DNA of 64,000 bases, taken from Neurospora tetraspora (taxonomy: Eukaryota > Ascomycota > Sordariomycetes > Sordariales > Sordariaceae). Of the stretch, positions 29,513-40,400 are shown in pieces; positions within the stretch are counted from its first letter, which is position 1; each line of letters opens with the position of its first letter. A program made the position numbers and the translations under genes. The notes beneath the pieces are model-generated. The model saw nothing but the letters and a program-made list of their open reading frames with translations, did no database searches and was not told where the DNA came from. The stretch lies in NCBI RefSeq assembly GCF_033439725.1, contig NW_026944388.1:2852001-2916000 (forward strand), in the 5' to 3' direction.

Positions 29513-30940
29513 TTAGGACTGCATGCGGACGGCATAGAAGACGCCATCGTCGGTCATGTACCAGCGGCAGTCGCCAAGGTTGTCGATTGTGAACCTGTTG
29601 CGCAGGGTCCAGTTTCCGTCGACCTCACGGCAGCGGTACATGCGCGAGGGGTCATCGTCGGCGGGCTTAAAATCCTGTGCCTCATCCATGTTGTTCTCAT
29701 AAGCGATTTGCTCGTTATTCGCGGCAATCTCACTGGCAGTGAGGCCGATACCGAGAGCAGGTTCGGGATGAATGGCACCGGGGGCCGCAGGCATAGGGGC
29801 AACAGGAGCATTACCTGCAACGATCACGGTCGCGCCCGGGGCGTAGGCAGGCTGAGGCTGAGCCATCATCATGGGCTGGCCGGGGACAGGCTGGGCCTGG
29901 ACCAGGACCGGCTGCATGACCGGCTGCTGTTGAACCGGCTGCTGAACAATGTAGCCGGGCGGAGCGGCGGCGGGAACCTGCTGCATCGGAACGGGCATTC
30001 CGGTAGCCTGTGACGAGTTAGCAAATATTCGACTCTTGAAAGCGCGTTTGTCAGTGGGGAAGTGTTGGAAGCAGCAAGCAGTCAGGGTTCGAGAAGCCAA
30101 TAGTTCACTTGAACTACTGGCAGTGAGGAAGCAAGAAACAAGTGGAAAACGCAAATCAAACGCTACACTTGCAAAGTATTGCATCTGTTGCTGGTCCCAA
30201 GTATGATAGGGTCCGGCCTGGTACTGCATTTGGTGCTGGCCCTGGTAGGGCACCTGGTATGGCACCTGGTATTGCTGGCACTGGCTCTCGTACGGAACCT
30301 GGTACGGCACCTGGTAATGCTGCGGGTACTGCATCCCGACTACGGGCTGCGGGATGCTTGTGTATGGAGAATAAGTCGCACTGACCATATACTGAGCGGC
30401 CTGCTGGACAGGCACCTGAAGGCCAAGCTGTCCATCGTGGCGCGGGGTATAGTAATGAAGCTCGGGGCCGGTAGAGGTGTCGCCAACCTGGGGTTGGAAG
30501 TGGACGCCAGTATTGGCCGGAGCGAGGGCGTACTGAGACATGTTGACTTGGTAAGTTGTTGGGAGGTAAGGGATCACGGTCTGGCACTGGGCGGTTTGCT
30601 GGTTGTAGCCGAGTTGCCACGGTTGAAGTTGTTGATAAGGTGGCGCGGGGATGAAGGAGGGATGATATTGAGCTGCCTTCTGGTCGGCTTGGATTCCTCC
30701 CGGGCCTGTGTGGTGGGTGAAAAGGTGTTGAGAGGAAGTTGAAACTCCCGTGTCGGCAGGCGGAAAGGCGGGGTAGTGCTCAGGACTGGAGTGCTCTTCC
30801 TGGGCAGGTGACTCTTCCTGAAACGATTGACGCTTGCGCAGGGCGGACTTGAGGGGGAGTGGCTGGACGTCCTTCTCGAGGCCTTGGAAAGAAACCCTCT
30901 TTGGAGATTTCAAGTTGTCCTTGTCCGGATGCGCGCCCAT
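29513..30940 (-). CDS. Gln/Pro/Tyr-rich protein with conserved C-terminal domain, unknown function
   Basis: The uninterrupted frame gives 475 residues. The N-terminus MGAHPDKDNLKSPKRVSFQG contains an RVxF-type motif. Residues ~90-260 are Gln/Tyr/Pro-rich with repeats of YQVPYQVPY type, prion-like in composition. A Pro/Gln/Val-rich stretch follows, then a compact C-terminal domain (RMYRCREVDGNWTLRNRF to the end) that looks conserved and folded. Bases 30008-30172 encode 55 residues of quite different composition and behave like a GC-AG intron (GCAAGT donor, GCTAAC branch point, CACAG acceptor) whose length is 165, a multiple of three. With it removed the protein is 420 residues and QMQYF joins ATGMPVP smoothly. 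I consider the spliced form likelier, but both are in frame. Confidence 0.75.
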   Translation of the reverse strand: MGAHPDKDNLKSPKRVSFQGLEKDVQPLPLKSALRKRQSFQEESPAQEEHSSPEHYPAFPPADTGVSTSSQHLFTHHTGPGGIQADQKAAQYHPSFIPAPPYQQLQPWQLGYNQQTAQCQTVIPYLPTTYQVNMSQYALAPANTGVHFQPQVGDTSTGPELHYYTPRHDGQLGLQVPVQQAAQYMVSATYSPYTSIPQPVVGMQYPQHYQVPYQVPYESQCQQYQVPYQVPYQGQHQMQYQAGPYHTWDQQQMQYFASVAFDLRFPLVSCFLTASSSSELLASRTLTACCFQHFPTDKRAFKSRIFANSSQATGMPVPMQQVPAAAPPGYIVQQPVQQQPVMQPVLVQAQPVPGQPMMMAQPQPAYAPGATVIVAGNAPVAPMPAAPGAIHPEPALGIGLTASEIAANNEQIAYENNMDEAQDFKPADDDPSRMYRCREVDGNWTLRNRFTIDNLGDCRWYMTDDGVFYAVRMQS

Positions 30941-31472
30941 GGTGGTTTGGGACGCAAAGTTGGTTTCTCAAGGTGGACTTCCGGCTTGGGCGGCTGTCCT
31001 GCTTGAGTGGAGAGGGTTGTTTGGTAAAGGGTGCGTGAGGAAGGAGGGCCCGAAGAAGATAAGGGAAGGTGCAATGGGTTTAAGTGTGCGGCGGGGGTCA
31101 AAAAGGTCCTCGTTGACCGCCTCCACTTCTTGCCTTCGAGTCGTGGTAGAACCTTCACCAACACCACGGCGGCCAGATTTCAAGATTGCAGTCTCTCTGA
31201 TATTGATCTCGGTTGTGCCTTGTGGTTTGCTTCAGGGTGTGATCCTCTGCTGAAGAACCCGCCCGACGTTGGGTAATTTTCAGAGGGGGGATCCGTGGAA
31301 GTGGTAAGTGAATGGAAGGTGATCCGCTGTTGCCTGGGGAACGCAGAAACAGAGCGGGAGTGAAGGGACCACGGCAAAATATGGGAGACTTGCAGCCCCG
31401 CGTTGTGGCGAAGATGTTTGGATCTGTCGTTGAGTCCTCGTGGTCGTTGTCCTCCCAACAAACGCTCCTTCC

Positions 31473-31751
31473 TTAAACAAGTCTTCGAGTCCTCTCGATG
31501 TCCTGTGCGCTCGTGGCCGCTGGCTTGAACCCGAGGGTACTTACCCTTGGAGGTACCTGAACTGCTACTGCTCCCAGAGACTTGGGTGGAAATATTGAAA
31601 CAAGGAAAGCAAACAAACTTACCACATCGCGGAGCTCCCAGGCCCTCGTGCTCTCGTTGAACACGTAGTGATACTTGTCGCCATACCGGTTCACCGGTTC
31701 GCGCTCGAAATCGACGTCGGCAAACGGCCAACAGGGAATACAGCAGCACAT
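31473..31751 (-). CDS. Small protein starting MCCCIPCWPF, unknown function, exon structure uncertain
   Basis: The frame from 31751 encodes MCCCIPCWPFADVDFEREPV followed by RYGDKYHYVFNESTRAWELRDV, then reaches a GTAAGT donor (about 31622). Beyond that, codon quality drops. The unspliced frame continues in phase to a stop at 31473 (92 residues), and a second GTAAGT follows a possible 12-nt exon (VPPR) near 31550. I therefore trust only the first ~43 codons as coding. The Cys-rich CCCIPCWPF start could be palmitoylated, which would tie the protein to membranes. The short Tyr/Trp-rich region recalls the C-terminal domain of the next gene downstream (29513), so the two may be related or even parts of one locus; this is a weak resemblance. 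Confidence 0.4.
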   Translation of the reverse strand: MCCCIPCWPFADVDFEREPVNRYGDKYHYVFNESTRAWELRDVVSLFAFLVSIFPPKSLGAVAVQVPPRVSTLGFKPAATSAQDIERTRRLV

Positions 31752-33509
31752 GTTGACTCTGCTTCTATCAATCCTGATCGCTCTGGTTGCTTTCGGTTTT
31801 GTAGATTCGTGGTCCTGGTCGTGGCCGTAATGGTGCTTCTTTCTTCTGATATGTGCAGCGAACGCAGTACGGAAAACAGTCGGGTTTGAATTGAAGTAGA
31901 AAGTATGTCAAAGTAAGCGGGAAGCGCAGTTAATCATCCGATTTATATAGGTACCCTTCGCCTGCCTTCTTGATGACCTAGAAGATACTTGCCGGACGGC
32001 AGGGGCAAAATGAGGCTCCCTCAATTCGCCTAAAGCGGGAGGCACGACACAAGACACTCCACGTCCACATGGCGACAAGATCGTGGAGGCTCTTTTTGGT
32101 GTCTGCAAAACATAAGGCTACACCCAGGCAGAAAGGGGATTTATCAAAAACACTGCTCATTCCTTCGATTCGGGCCCAAAAGCAACATAACAGAAACAGC
32201 TTCATTTCCTGATGATTTGTGTTGTATCCGAATGCACTGCCCTATCCCGACCCGATTAAACTGAACACTTATATCGTCTTCGTTCGTTGTGAGAGGTGTT
32301 TTATTGATATGCTGTTCTTTGGATATTTTCAAGGGAGCTAGCTTTCTATGAAGTTAGGGGTAAAAAAATATGGTACGTCACATATAACCCCATTGGGCTC
32401 GCCTTTCTACTTCCACAACAGTATCCCACTCTAGGAACTGTAATAATGCAGCCCGATGATGCGGTAGTTGCTCTTGTCATGAATAACATAATGGATTGGA
32501 GAATGCGCTTTATCAGTCTCCTACTTTAATGGAACCTAGAACGGGATATGCAGATGGACTAAGCATCCAGAAGCAAGGTGTCATGGTTGCTGAGACTAGT
32601 AGCTCAGTCCGCCGACTATCAAAGGATCGTAGTTCCCGGCGTGTCTTGCCCCTGGTCTCTCAACTTGCGTGTGTTGAGAGGCGCTCACCTATTGTTCTCA
32701 AACCAGACACTCGCATGGAGAACACTCAGGGAACAATGTACGCTTTTAGTCTTGCGGCGAACATTGTATTGGTCCGAGATGGACCTTTCCCTGAGAGAGT
32801 GGTGTTCATTCGCAGTCCTGTCCCTTCACCACTTTCACTTTTGAACTCAGACCTGCTTGCAGTCATTCTTGATAGTAACTTGCGGCAGCGTTACATGCTC
32901 AATACATCCTACACCAGACATTACTTAACCCCCTCATCATAGAACCCGGAGCCAACAGCCATGTACAACCCGCAACCGATTCAAAGTTTGAATGAAGCCT
33001 GCCGCAATGCCCCATATGCCCAACCGGGGCGATTGCGCTCTATGTCCATACGATCCGCTATAATACATACAATTTTCCACACATGGGGAGGAGAGAGAGA
33101 TGAGACTAACCCTTGCGCTATGCACCACTATGCACACCCCCTTGCCCTGCCCCCCTTTCCATTTCCTGCCTTTTAAAGCCCCGGCCCAGCCCAGTGTTTC
33201 TTTGTTTTTTTCTCCCCTCTCTCTTGTTCGTACACATCCACCAGTCCGAGCGCCTGTCCTTTTTGCTCTGTATTTAGCAAAGGACACACACACAGACACA
33301 CTGACCGGCACACACACATATTCTTGGCAGTGTCTTCCGTGCTGGTGAGAAAGACTCTGGTTTTTTTTCTGTCGGCTCTCCGAAGATTAAAGTAATAGAG
33401 AAGGCTGGCTAGCTATGCGCTCTTTTGTTGGGAGCGGAGCAACGATGGCCAGAGAGTCGTGTGATGAAGGGAAAAGAAGATGTTTTTTGTTTCATTCTTC
33501 GTCGCCGCT
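31752..33509. other. Intergenic, no gene seen
   Basis: 1.75 kb between the small CCC gene and the 3' end of tim23. A CA-rich microsatellite-like stretch (ACACACACAGACACACTGACC) is at about 33283-33315. A 148-codon frame at 32496-32942 has no family features or good codon usage and is left out. Confidence 0.45.
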
Positions 33510-34290
33510 TCAGTCAACCTCGTTGGTCTGGGGGGAGGGGAAGAGCGTCCTCCTGGTGATCTAGAGACATAACAGAGTTAGCGAGGGGTCTTTCCGTCCA
33601 AAATCCCCAAGAAACATGGTAACATACTGCCCAAGCACCGGCTATCGTCGCAACAATACCACCCGAGATCATCATGGGCTTCAGACCCCTGGTGCTCTTA
33701 AAGAGCATACCACTAAGAGCGCCGGCCAGGATTGTGTTGGCGGCATCGTGCTTGCCCCTCACGTAACCAATGCTGGCGTTGATTAGGTTGTAGCAGATGG
33801 CGACGACACCGGCCGAGTTGCCGAGGTAGGGACCGCGACGGGTGACAGCATTAAGGACGGAGTTGAGGCGCAGCTTGGGCGGCTGGCCAACCGATCTCTT
33901 GAGACCCTCGTTCAAACCCCATACGCCTCCGAGAGTGAGGGCCGTCAGGTAGGTGATGCCGGTTCCGTAGCAGAGGTCGTCGGTGAAGCCGCGCGAGGGC
34001 AGAACTGAGGCGCCGGCGGCATCGGGCAGCGGGGTGTCCTCGAGCGAGATGTAGTCTAGTGTTTCCTTGTTGAGGCCGGCGAGGGGGTGTAGTTGTGTGG
34101 GGTCGGCGAAGGAGGAGCTGCCGAGGAAGGCCTCGACGCCTTGAGGTTGGCTAGCATCGAAGGGCGAGGGATATGAGGGAGCGGTGGTGGTGGTGGTTGT
34201 CTGGGTTGCGCTGGGGGCGGGCGCGGCGGGCTCTTGCTGCTGTTGCTGCTTCTTGTTGCCTCCGGTGAGGGTGTTCCAGAGGCCGGACAT
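33510..34290 (-). CDS. tim23: Mitochondrial inner-membrane translocase subunit Tim23
   Basis: Two exons, 33628-34290 and 33510-33560, with a 67-bp intron (donor GTATGT, branch point GCTAAC, acceptor TCTCTAG) give 237 residues ending TLFPSPQTNEVD. If the intron is ignored the frame still reads on but with an unlikely C-terminus. Tim23 is the voltage-sensitive channel of the presequence translocase. A Gln/Ala/Pro/Thr-rich N-terminal stretch faces the intermembrane space, then PLAGLNKETLDYI (hydrophilic receptor part). Four hydrophobic spans of the Tim17/22/23 fold follow, with GxxxG-type packing: YGTGITYLTALTLGGVWGL, NSAGVVAICYNLINASIGY, ANTILAGALSGML and MMISGGIVATIAGAWA, plus the conserved loop RGPYLGNSAG. 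The match to fungal Tim23 is strong. Confidence 0.94.
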
Positions 34291-35117
34291 TGTGACGGAA
34301 GTGGAGGGGTCCGAGGGGTTATCGGATCGTTAAACAGTGGGAAAGACGGAGCAGATAGAACCACGGACTGCTGCGCGCGAGAGTGGTGACGGGTAGTCGG
34401 AGGGAAGGGTGGGTGGGTGGTGCCGTCGGCAAGCTATCGTATCTTCGGAGGAGTGACGGACGGGTGGGCGGGACGGGATGTTGAAGTGCAGGACCTGGAC
34501 GGAGACGGATGGAATCTCGAATTGGCTCCGGCTCACGCGCAACTTGGACGCCTGTCTTGGCCCCGATAAAAAAAATTTATTGGCCCGTGCGACTCTTAGG
34601 TTCAGTGCACGGACCATATGTAAAGTGCCGTGTTGATAGCGGGAAGGAGACTCAAATTACTCTTACACACTTATTGACCGACAGAGAGTGGAGGAGTAGG
34701 TCAATCTCGGTTGATTTAAGGTGCGTTTATAAGTATTTTCCCATAGTTCACTCTAGTTCGTTCTAGTTCGCTCTAGTTCGCTCTGGTTCGTTCTGGTGCG
34801 TCTGACTTTAGCGTGAGAAACTTATCACCAGACCACACCAACCACATCAACCACACCAAACACGCCAAACACACCAAAAAACCGCGGCCCCGGCCGCCGA
34901 CGTAAGTCCCTTCTCAACAGCCAAGTCCGCAACCATAGCACTCAGCTTCAACCCCGTCGGACTTCCCTTGACCTGCCACACCGCCGCCTTATCTCTCAAG
35001 ATCGAGCATCGCATCGACCTGTCGCCCTGGAGCATCAAGCCCCTATGGAAAGCCTTGCAAGCGTTTAAAAACCGATGACGACCCTTGAATCCATGAGATC
35101 CACAGCACCAACAGTGA
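34291..35117. other. Intergenic with short tandem repeats
   Basis: Contains the tim23 promoter at its left and two short repeat arrays (34745-34800 and about 34834-34880). No gene is supported. Confidence 0.45.
34745..34800 (+). repeat. 10-bp tandem repeat, about 5.5 copies
   Basis: Units of CTCTAGTTCG with small changes (TTCTAGTTCG, CTCTGGTTCG, TTCTGGTGCG) run head to tail. Directly right, at about 34834-34880, a second simple array of ACCACACCAA-type units follows. Confidence 0.8.
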
Positions 35118-37196
35118 TCAAGTCCTAGTTCGCTTAGCTGGACCGGCTCCGACCGATAGTGTCTCGCTGGCTCTCTTTGTACCAGCTCTTGTGGTGCGTA
35201 CTATAGCTAGCGGTAAAGCTGGTGCTAACTCATCATCGGTAGGAGCGTCCGAATCCGGTATCTCGGCATCCGGCGGGAACAGCAGAACGTTATCCTCATC
35301 ATCGGTAGGAGCCTCTTCGTCTAAGTTAGGTATTTCGGCCTCTTTGGGCTTCGGCGGGAACAACAGACGGGGCTTGATGGAGGAGCGGTCGTCGACCTCC
35401 ACGACATCCTTCTCAACTCCCGCAAACTTGCGAAACTGCTTTTTGTTGCGCCTGTGAAATAGTTAGCATAGGTGTCTTATAATTTCAGAGGTAGATCTCA
35501 CTTACAACATCATCAACATGCCATCCTTACGCCCAACCGCCTCCTCCAAGCCCACTATGCCCTCACCAGGAATTCTAACTAGAATCTGGGTTTGCTCCTT
35601 GAGCTGTTGGCTCTCCTTCAGCTTGTCCAGGGCCAGGTGCTCCTCCAGGCTCACTTCACCTTGCTCCTTCAGTGGCCTGATTCTCTCCAGGTGCTTCTTT
35701 CTGGTAAAGTGGCGGAGCAGATCCTCGTGTGACCCGTAGAAATAATATGGGTTGCAATCCTTACAGGAAAACATCTTGGCAGCAATATTCTTCGCCCGTT
35801 GAACTTGGTCCTTCGAGGGGGCGTCACCGTTCTTGATCCGTTCCTTATCAATATGTGTTTGATTCCCCAAATGGCTGTTGAGAGTCTTTTGTGTTTTGAA
35901 GTCCTTATTGCAAGTCGGACAATGAAACAGATTTGTTGGTTTCGCTTCCGCTCGTTGTCTCCGGGTTTCCTTAAGAGAGTCGCTGTTGTTGTAATCGCGG
36001 GAGGAGCGGTCGTCGACCTCCACGACATCCTTCTCATCTTTATGTTCCGGCCACTTGCCAAACTGCTCTTTGTACACCTCCCTCCGTACGTTATCAATAT
36101 GTGTTTGACACCCCATATGCCTGTCGAGAGTCGCTTCTGTTTTGAAGTTCTTATGGCAAGTCGGACAATAAAGCCAAAAGCTGTCGTCGACCTCCACGAC
36201 ATCATTCTCAACTTCATCTTCCGGCCACTTGCCAAACTGCTTTTTGTATACCTCCCTCTGTACATTATCAAAATGTGTTTGACTCTCCATATGCTGGTTG
36301 AGACCCTGTGGTGTTGTGAAGTTCCTATGGCAAGTCAGACAATACTTCCTCTGTGCCTGCATCGCCTTACGTTCTTCGAGTTCCTCTGAAGTTATGTTAA
36401 TCTTGTCGATACCCCTTGGTACCTCCCAGAAAGCGGAGTGGGTGCACAATGGCGCCCACGGGAATGTGGCCTGTGGCCAAGGGACAATCTCGGACCAAAC
36501 GTCATCAGTTTTCTGAGGACGGTTACGGACGACCGAGAAAGCGAAAGCAAGTGTGGCTTCGATTGCCAGGAACCTGAGACGCTGTAAAGGAATATCAATC
36601 TCAGGGGGGATAGACGACCAACATAGAAGGCCGCGGTGTTTTTCAGTCCACCCTTTCTTCAGACATTTACTTGGTAAGTCTGTGAAGTCTCCTCTGTTGT
36701 AGTCCCTAAAGCGGTCCCGGAGTCCGATCTTACTTTCCGTGCCCGAACCGATATACAATTTGGGCAATTGGTCCTCCTTTTCGAAAACAAGGGCGTATAT
36801 ACCCCAAACCAGGGCATCGTTCGGAAGTGTCGGGAGGGACTTAAAAAAGTCTATTGTAGGTGGGACCGCTGATTGTAATACGTCACTGAGACCGGGAGCA
36901 GGTACTATAGGAAAGGCTGTCACTCTTTCCCACTGGTCCTTAGGTGCAAGATACACTTTATAAAACCATGATCTGACCCGTTCTGAGGCGTCGACGTTGA
37001 CGGCAGCAAATACAAGAGAGTTGAGTAGCTCTTCATCGGTCTGGCTAGGGGTCGGCTGCTGCGTCTGTACATAGGAGTTGGGAACCTCTGGCGCGGGTTC
37101 CTGCATCAAAAGGGTCCTTATCTTTGCTTCAGGCCCTGGCTCTAACGGAGGAGCGTTCCTATCCTCGGGCACCTGCGTAGTGGTGCCTCTAGGCAT
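35118..37196 (-). CDS. GIY-YIG nuclease-like domain fused to four C2H2 zinc fingers
   Basis: Two exons, 35506-37196 and 35118-35451, with a 54-bp intron (donor GTAAGT, branch point GCTAAC, acceptor TCACAG) give 674 residues. Residues 131-215 carry WGIYALVF (GIY at 132-134), LYIGSG (YIG at 148-150), Arg160 in GLRDRFRDY and a plausible metal-binding Glu213 in AIEATLAF, the layout of the GIY-YIG endonuclease fold. Zinc fingers of the CxxC-x12-H-x5-H type follow: C286/C289/H302/H308, C344/C347/H360/H366 and C426/C429/H442/H448, plus a fourth, more divergent one (C478/C481/H496/H502). Linkers between them repeat the words REVYKKQFGKWPE and DVVEVDD. The second exon begins with another copy of that linker but no finger. 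The C-terminus repeats LLFPP and EAPTDDE and ends in a basic KRTRT. The role is unknown; DNA or RNA targeting by fingers plus cleavage is an inference. Confidence 0.82.
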
Positions 37197-37337
37197 AGTG
37201 GGCGATGAGAGCGAAGGTAGAGGAGTTCGGGCAGTCTGGTGTCGCAGGTGCCGAGGAGGGCGGAAGGGTGAACGAGAGACCGACGAAAAACTTCACGTCC
37301 ATCGCGAGGAGAAAACGACGGGATGTACTGAAGGCAT

Positions 37338-37432
37338 TATCATGTCGAGGAAAGGGTAGCCCGATATCATGTCGAGGAAAGAGCAGCCCGATATCATATC
37401 GAGGAAGGAGCAACCCGATTTCATATCGAAGG
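37338..37432. repeat. 27-bp tandem repeat, about 3.5 copies
   Basis: Units at 37338-37364, 37365-37391 and 37392-37418 start TATCATGTCGAGGAAAG and are followed by a partial copy. Read on the minus strand they would encode a 9-residue repeat of DIGLLFPRH type, but I do not consider that a gene. It lies just upstream of the GIY-YIG gene, within its promoter region. Confidence 0.8.
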
Positions 37433-37499
37433 TGTAAAGTCACTACATAGTATGAGGAAGGAGCGGGATGGCGCAAGTATTAATATTATGATGGTCTCT

Positions 37500-40400
37500 A
37501 CCTATCCAATAAGCATCTTCCACTCGCTATTTCGCACCACGTTCAAGCCCAATGTCTCTGCTCCCAATCCTCGGCAAACTTCTCTCTCCAAGTACCTCAT
37601 TCCGCACGGCGTTCTCACGCCTGTTGTCCATTGATGTCCTTCTCTCACTCCCACCGCCCAGTACCCATTCTTCGCATCTGTCGTTGACATTACTGCCATT
37701 TTTCCAACCAGCAAATCATCGGCACTAGCCTCCATGTCGTGACACGGGTAAGCCGACTTAATGGTGTTGGCGTTAACGGGGCGGAAATCGTGGACTGTTC
37801 TTCTCTCCCCTTTCGTCTTCGCGTTAGGCTTTGGTGGGTGCAAAGTGTTGGCTGCATAGGGGGAATCGCCATGAAAGATCATCTCCGCTTCCTCCATTGA
37901 CGGAAATATTTTCTGTGCGAATGACCTTGCATCCTTGGAATAACGGATCGGGCGGAATGTCTATAGTTTCGAATTCTCTACCAAGTTAACCGCGTGCTCA
38001 ACAATTTCTGTTTTTGTCCAATCTTTCAGCGATAGAGCAAAATAATCCTTCTAGGTGTAGTAAAGTCTTTTGACTAGCTCTACTTTTCTTCGCTGTCTGC
38101 CCACTCCCCGATCGTTATGCCGCATTGTTCCCACCATTCGTCTATGTTGTCCATGGTTTCGGCTGCCAATACGCGATTTTGCGGGGATTTCCAGATTTCG
38201 AAGATATTCCCCTTAGTTTTCTGGTCCCCCATACATAACCCTGGGGTTACACGAAGTACCTCCGAAGCAGAAGATGGGATAGGATCTCGGGGTCTATTCC
38301 GGGGTTCCTTTTCATCGCAACTTGATTTTTCGGGAGGCGGGTCGTGCCGTCTTCCCGCGTCTTTCATCCCAAGTTCGATTTTCGCACTCTTCAAGCATGC
38401 CTTTCCAAATATCTGTGCTCCCGAAACCCGCAGCGCTAAAGCGCCGTGATCAACTATGTATGTTCTTACTTGATCGATAATTTGGCCCGGCCAATCTTGT
38501 CTATACGCATCGGAGGTCCATAGGGCATTGGCGGTAACGATGTTCTTCGCTAGCGTATTGCGATGCCTCTTTGTCGTTGTCTCGTCCCCAGAATTCTCAA
38601 TCTTCGCTGTCCGCAGGACAAACTCGGTGGGGGTCGCGGCTTATAGTAAGGAATTCTTCCTCGAACGGCTTTCAAAATCTAGTTTGACGATCCTCGAAGG
38701 ATCTCGGTTTTCTTTAATTTCCTTCAGAACGGTTGTAAAGTAAGATTCGATTGCTTTTGATGTTGAAATGGAGGAAAACCACACTATCAAAAGAGAAGCA
38801 GCCCACCACAAAGAATTTGAAGAAGGGAGCAGATCCAGAGGTCATGTCAGTCTTGCCAGAATGTCCGAGTAAAATTTCTACACCGTAGCCATTAACTACT
38901 AGGAGGAAGGTAGGGGGAAGTAAAGCTTCACCCCTAAGACCTTCTCACTTCAGTGAGGAGCGGACCTGGAGGTTAGTTTTTCCAAAGAGAGGGGGTCACG
39001 AAGTATACTCAACGAGGCAGCTCAAGTTTGGGGCGAAGCTCAAGTGTATTCTGTAAGTCGGAGTGATGTCTGGTCTAAGTTGCCTGCCTCTCTCCCTCTA
39101 CTCTTGGGAGGAGATCTGGTCCTTTTATCTCCGGGAGGCGGTTGCCCTGGCCGTCAGTCTTTGGCCTGTGACGGAGAAACCAGCTGATCCGCTCCTCCCT
39201 AACTGAACTGCTCTGCTCCTAATAACCCCGTAGTGCTACACTAAAAAATCAAGAAAAATCCCCCAAATTAATGTTTCGCCGATCGTCGCCAATGTCGAAG
39301 TCTTTGGTAAAAAGTTTCTTGCTGATAAAGATGGCGGAACTCTCTCCAGTCTCAAACTGTAGTTGGTTGTTGTCGTACGTAGTGCTTTGGAGACAACAGA
39401 GAACGTCACTTTTCCTTTCTTATTACAGCAGCGGGGAATGGTCTTGGCATATTCTATAGATGAAGGGTTAACTCGCGCCATCCTCAAAAATATTCCGCAT
39501 TTCTATAGTAAAGAGATGATGTTCTCCGGCTCTTTGGCCGGCTCATAATGATAGGCTTGATCGGACTGAGCCTGCTGCTCCATCAAACCGAAGCTTTTCC
39601 CACCACCTCAGGAAGTTCAATGTTGGAAGGCACTTCAGCCGACTTTTCCACCAGCCCAGCACTGTCCAGATGATTGTAGAGCATAATGATACTCTCCAAG
39701 GCGTCCAAAACCTCTACCACTTTGATACTTGCCTCCTCCGCCTCTACATCTGAAACCTCCTCCACAACCTCCTCTGAGCTCTTCACCTCCGCAGCTGCCT
39801 CCATCACTTCCGCCTTGAAGTTGTCCTGTTGTCCCGGAGCCAGCATTGCCAACTCCCTCGATTTTCAAAGTTCATTCTCCAACTTGTCATCACATGCATC
39901 GCTCTTTGGTGGTTTCCCGGTATTTCCGTTTCCCGGTTGTTTTGCTGACTGAGGTTCTGTTGTTGATGGTTTTGAGCCTGCTGGTTCTGTTGTTGTTGTT
40001 GTTGGGAATTGCGAGCTGCTTCTTCTTCTGCCATCAGCGCCAGTCTCTTTCGACGGTTCGCCAACCTGACCCATTCTTCAACCCTTGGATGGGGGTAGTG
40101 TTTATCTATGTGGTCACCGTGAGGTTCCCCGCAGTTGTTACACAAATATGTTCTGCCCGGCCACAGTCCATACTTCCGGGGGTCCCAGGACTCAGAAATC
40201 TCAGGAAGGGGGCGGGACTGACCATTGTTATAGCTGGCGGAGTTGTTGTTGTAACCATTGTTCCCAGCGTTGTTGTAACCGTTGCCGCCAGAGTTGTTGT
40301 AACTGCCGTTCCCGGTGTTGCCATAACCGTTGCCGGAGTTGTTGCCATAGCCGTTATTGGTGTATCTATTGTTGTTCCCAAAGCCTCCGCCAAAACCATT

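Noticed and set aside
34834-34880. Short regularly spaced repeats as a possible CRISPR-like array
   Set aside because: Units of about 10 bp without spacers; a simple tandem repeat in a eukaryotic genome.
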